Origin: Micropepsaceae bacterium
GTDB taxonomy: Bacteria > Pseudomonadota > Alphaproteobacteria > Micropepsales > Micropepsaceae
NCBI GenBank assembly: GCA_025450355.1
Contig: JANWHR010000024.1
Span: 1-6,599, forward strand
Reading direction: 5' to 3'
Length of the DNA stretch: 6,599 nucleotides
Below, piece after piece: positions 6,118 through 6,599 of this stretch. The translations under genes and the position numbers were made by a program. Position 1 is the first letter of the stretch. Each line of letters starts with the position of its first letter. Under the pieces are notes generated by a model. The model saw only the letters and a list, made by a program, of their open reading frames with translations, had not been told where the DNA came from and did not search any database.

Positions 6118-6427
6118 AGCGTTACTCCCTGCCGAATTTGCAGGACAGCTTTTAAGCCGAAATGCGCCAGCGTCCACTGCGACCGCGCTGCAACGCCCAT
6201 CCGCCCAGGCAATTTGCCAGCCAGACCGCGGCGACGGTATCATGGGACGGGTGTGCCGTTTGCCTCCTCAGCGGCGGGCAAATTTTGGGTCAATGTCACA
6301 GAACGGTCACGCTGGGACAGGAAGGGCCGCCACAAGAAAGCCGCGGGGCGGAAAGATATTTTTTACGCGAATACGGCATCACTTTGTGCATGCCGTTCCC
6401 GGAACAGGATTGACAGGAGAAATCTCG
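6118..6427. promoter_or_regulatory. Divergent intergenic control region
   Basis: 310 bp between the peptidase (minus) and the tyrosine-rich exported protein gene (plus), so it must hold promoters for both. Visible features are two GTCAC words 11 bp apart (6295-6299 and 6306-6310), with a further GTCA at 6289-6292; an AT-rich GATATTTTTT stretch (6354 on), the best -10 candidate for the plus-strand gene; a hairpin (6373-6396); and a GTTCCcGGAAC palindrome (6395-6405). On the minus side, TTAAAA about 30 bp before the peptidase start is a weak -10 candidate. No strong sigma-70 -35/-10 pair is evident. Open frames crossing this region show no ribosome site or family resemblance. Confidence 0.45.
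6373..6396 (+). promoter_or_regulatory. Leader hairpin before the tyrosine-rich protein gene
   Basis: ACGGCAT (6373-6379) pairs with ATGCCGT (6390-6396), and the inner CAC pairs with GTG around a TTT loop with one bulged C, giving about ten base pairs. It ends 18 nt before the Shine-Dalgarno AGGAGA (6415-6420). Its position suggests a 5'-leader stability or control element, or an operator if recognised as DNA. It overlaps a GTTCCcGGAAC palindrome by two bases. Confidence 0.4.
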
Positions 6428-6599
6428 ATGAGGGTGAAAGCAATCTGCATGATCAGCCTGTGCGCCGTGGCGCTTGGCATTGGGTCTGCATCGGCGCAGT
6501 ACCGGCCCGATCCGTACGGTTATTACAGCCAGTACGACAATCAGGGCTATTACGACCGCGATGGGCGCTACAATCATTATGCCCCGCCACCAGCTCCTC
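6428..6599 (+). CDS. Exported tyrosine-rich protein, 3' end cut by window edge
   Basis: First 57 codons of an open frame that runs off the window. MRVKAICMISLCAVALGIG plus SASA forms a clean signal peptide, with cleavage expected after residue 23 and a mature start of QYRPD. The visible mature part is tyrosine-rich (9 Tyr in 34 residues) with repeated Y-Y-x-x-(Y/D) and GYYDRDGRY elements, then a run of prolines. This resembles the N-terminus of small alphaproteobacterial-style envelope proteins that continue into a glycine-zipper segment, but that part is outside the window, so the family is a guess. The ATG at 6428 has AGGAGA (6415-6420) 7 nt upstream. It is divergent from the M28 peptidase and preceded by a hairpin. 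Confidence 0.7.
   Translation, partial: MRVKAICMISLCAVALGIGSASAQYRPDPYGYYSQYDNQGYYDRDGRYNHYAPPPAP

Noticed and set aside
6118..6243. Longer N-terminus for the M28 peptidase
   Set aside because: The in-frame extension puts 42 non-leader residues before a perfect signal peptide, and the ATG at 6117 has its own Shine-Dalgarno.
6296..6577. Minus-strand frame beginning with a hydrophobic stretch resembling a membrane helix
   Set aside because: It is antisense to the signal peptide and tyrosine-rich gene at 6428, which has a good ribosome site; the apparent helix is the complement of that region.

Overview
The window is GC-rich, densely coding bacterial DNA. It looks like a soil- or rhizosphere-type Proteobacterium (alpha- or gammaproteobacterial style), with Acidobacteriota as an alternative. 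This rests on family content only: Bug/TctC-type and NMT1-type solute-binding proteins, a DUF6152 protein, 'GHWxGxTLVxxT' secreted proteins, TonB-dependent-receptor sequence and an M28 peptidase. I cannot name a genus. There is no tRNA, rRNA, CRISPR array, transposase or phage gene.

Layout. (1) 2-727, plus strand: the C-terminal three quarters of a Bug/TctC-type solute-binding protein, cut by the window edge. (2) 724-787: a nested inverted repeat between convergent genes, probably a two-way terminator. (3) Minus strand, read from high to low coordinates: an exported M28 metallopeptidase (6117-4909); a 510-bp gap holding a decayed TonB-dependent-receptor fragment (about 4673-4500); a tight three-gene unit of DUF6152 protein (4398-3949) and two homologous secreted proteins of unknown function (3894-3157 and 3145-2297); an NMT1/THI5-like solute-binding protein without a signal peptide (2221-1313); and a small secreted protein with two Yx(F)xxD motifs (1175-792). 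(4) 6118-6427: a divergent control region with a hairpin in the presumed leader of the next gene. (5) 6428-6599, plus strand: the start of an exported tyrosine-rich protein cut by the window end.

How they may work together. Six of the eight intact or edge-cut genes appear to make exported envelope proteins, counting the edge-cut Bug-type protein by its family. The most coherent unit is DUF6152 plus the two tandem paralogues: 54- and 11-bp gaps, signal peptides on all three, and a Shine-Dalgarno overlapping a stop codon. Both paralogues have exactly two cysteines in the mature chain, 143 residues apart. The DUF6152 protein is predicted to be cleaved just before His-His, so a metal-binding N-terminus is worth testing. 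The neighbouring TonB-receptor remnant suggests the locus once had an outer-membrane import partner. The two solute-binding proteins have no permease genes in the window. No pathway can be assigned from sequence alone.
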